5,644 nt of DNA from Thermoplasmata archaeon (lineage in GTDB: Archaea > Thermoplasmatota > DTKX01 > GCA-020343715). The translations under genes were made by a program, and so were the position numbers. The notes under the pieces were generated by a model. The model was not told the origin of the DNA. It saw nothing but the letters and a program-made list of their open reading frames with translations, and made no database searches. This document shows, piece after piece, positions 5,409-5,644 of this stretch (position 1 is its first letter; the number at the start of each line of letters is the position of its first letter). The stretch covers positions 1,235,567-1,241,210 of the forward strand of contig CP070808.1 in the NCBI GenBank assembly GCA_020343715.1. The letters run 5' to 3'.

Positions 5409-5644
5409 CTAGCTCCCGGCCTGTCTCAGTATCTCCTTGACCTCGGACTTGAACTTCTCGGGTATTACGTCAGAGTTCTTGGCAACCTCGAAGGAGACCT
5501 CGTCGCGCACCGACTCCTTCTCGTCGTTGGCCAGCACCTTGAGCAGGTCCTGGGTCTCCTTAGGCAGCCGCTGGAAGTTCTCGGCTATGGCCGAGACCAC
5601 GTCCTCGCGCACCAGGTTCTCCGGGTCGCGGGCCAGCTTGGCGA
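5409..5644 (-). CDS. C-terminal end of a HEAT/LRV-type helical repeat protein, cut by window edge
   Basis: The frame is open from the right edge of the window to a TAG at 5411-5409, giving 77 residues plus two bases of a cut codon. No start codon need exist inside: a GTG at 5612 lies in mid-repeat, so the gene very likely begins outside the window. The visible part is two successive units of about 35 residues. The first is LARDPENLVREDV...AENFQRLPKETQDLL (from residue 3) and the second LANDEKESVRDEV...AKNSDVIPEKFKSEV (from residue 37). They share L-A-x-D-x4-VR-(D/E), A-(E/K)-N, and a Pro followed by an amphipathic helix. This is the layout of HEAT-like or leucine-rich-repeat-variant (LRV) units, which usually serve as protein-binding scaffolds. 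The partner is unknown. The product is charged and soluble, with no membrane segment. Confidence 0.75.
   Translation of the reverse strand, partial: AKLARDPENLVREDVVSAIAENFQRLPKETQDLLKVLANDEKESVRDEVSFEVAKNSDVIPEKFKSEVKEILRQAGS

Noticed and set aside
4589..5440. Plus-strand open frame (283 codons) opposite the GPN GTPase
   Set aside because: The composition is Gln/His/Val/Gly-rich and low-complexity, antisense to a gene with every GTPase motif intact.

Overview
The window is a gene-dense, G+C-rich (roughly 60-65% by eye) stretch of what is most likely archaeal DNA. Several signs agree on this. There is a GPN-loop GTPase of the archaeal/eukaryotic type, a UbiA prenyltransferase with motifs like those of archaeal ether-lipid enzymes, and a DUF92 membrane protein. 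The class I fumarase is split into two subunits. Two AT-rich TATA-like boxes each sit 26-28 bases ahead of an ATG, the spacing of leaderless archaeal transcripts. A member of Thermoplasmatota (Euryarchaeota) is my best guess, but this is inference from gene style and I cannot confirm the lineage.

Layout. The left end (1-924, + strand) holds the C-terminal 307 residues of a probable extracellular protein with four N-glycosylation sequons and a PepSY-like C-terminal segment; its start lies outside the window. It converges, across a 22-base gap, on a row of six minus-strand genes. Read in their own direction from the right edge these are: the C-terminal end of a HEAT/LRV-type repeat protein (5409-5644, cut by the window edge); a GPN-loop GTPase (4607-5371); a UbiA prenyltransferase with a long acidic N-terminal tail (3345-4553); a DUF92 integral membrane protein (2512-3294); and fumarase subunits alpha (1554-2432) and beta (947-1552).

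Transcription units suggested by the gaps. Both UbiA and DUF92 have their own TATA-like box at leaderless distance. The GPN gene and the fumarase alpha gene have no such box, and each has a purine-rich ribosome-binding-like stretch instead. This suggests three units: [repeat protein-GPN], [UbiA] and [DUF92-fumarase alpha-fumarase beta]. The two fumarase genes are nearly fused, with the likely ribosome binding site of beta overlapping the alpha stop codon.

How the genes may work together. The fumarase subunits form one Fe-S enzyme interconverting fumarate and malate. UbiA and DUF92 may share a prenyl-lipid theme: plant VTE6, a DUF92 protein, is a phytyl-phosphate kinase, so the archaeal neighbour could feed prenyl diphosphate to the prenyltransferase. 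That link is a hypothesis. I see no CRISPR array, insertion sequence, tRNA or rRNA. No intergenic stretch exceeds 80 bases.
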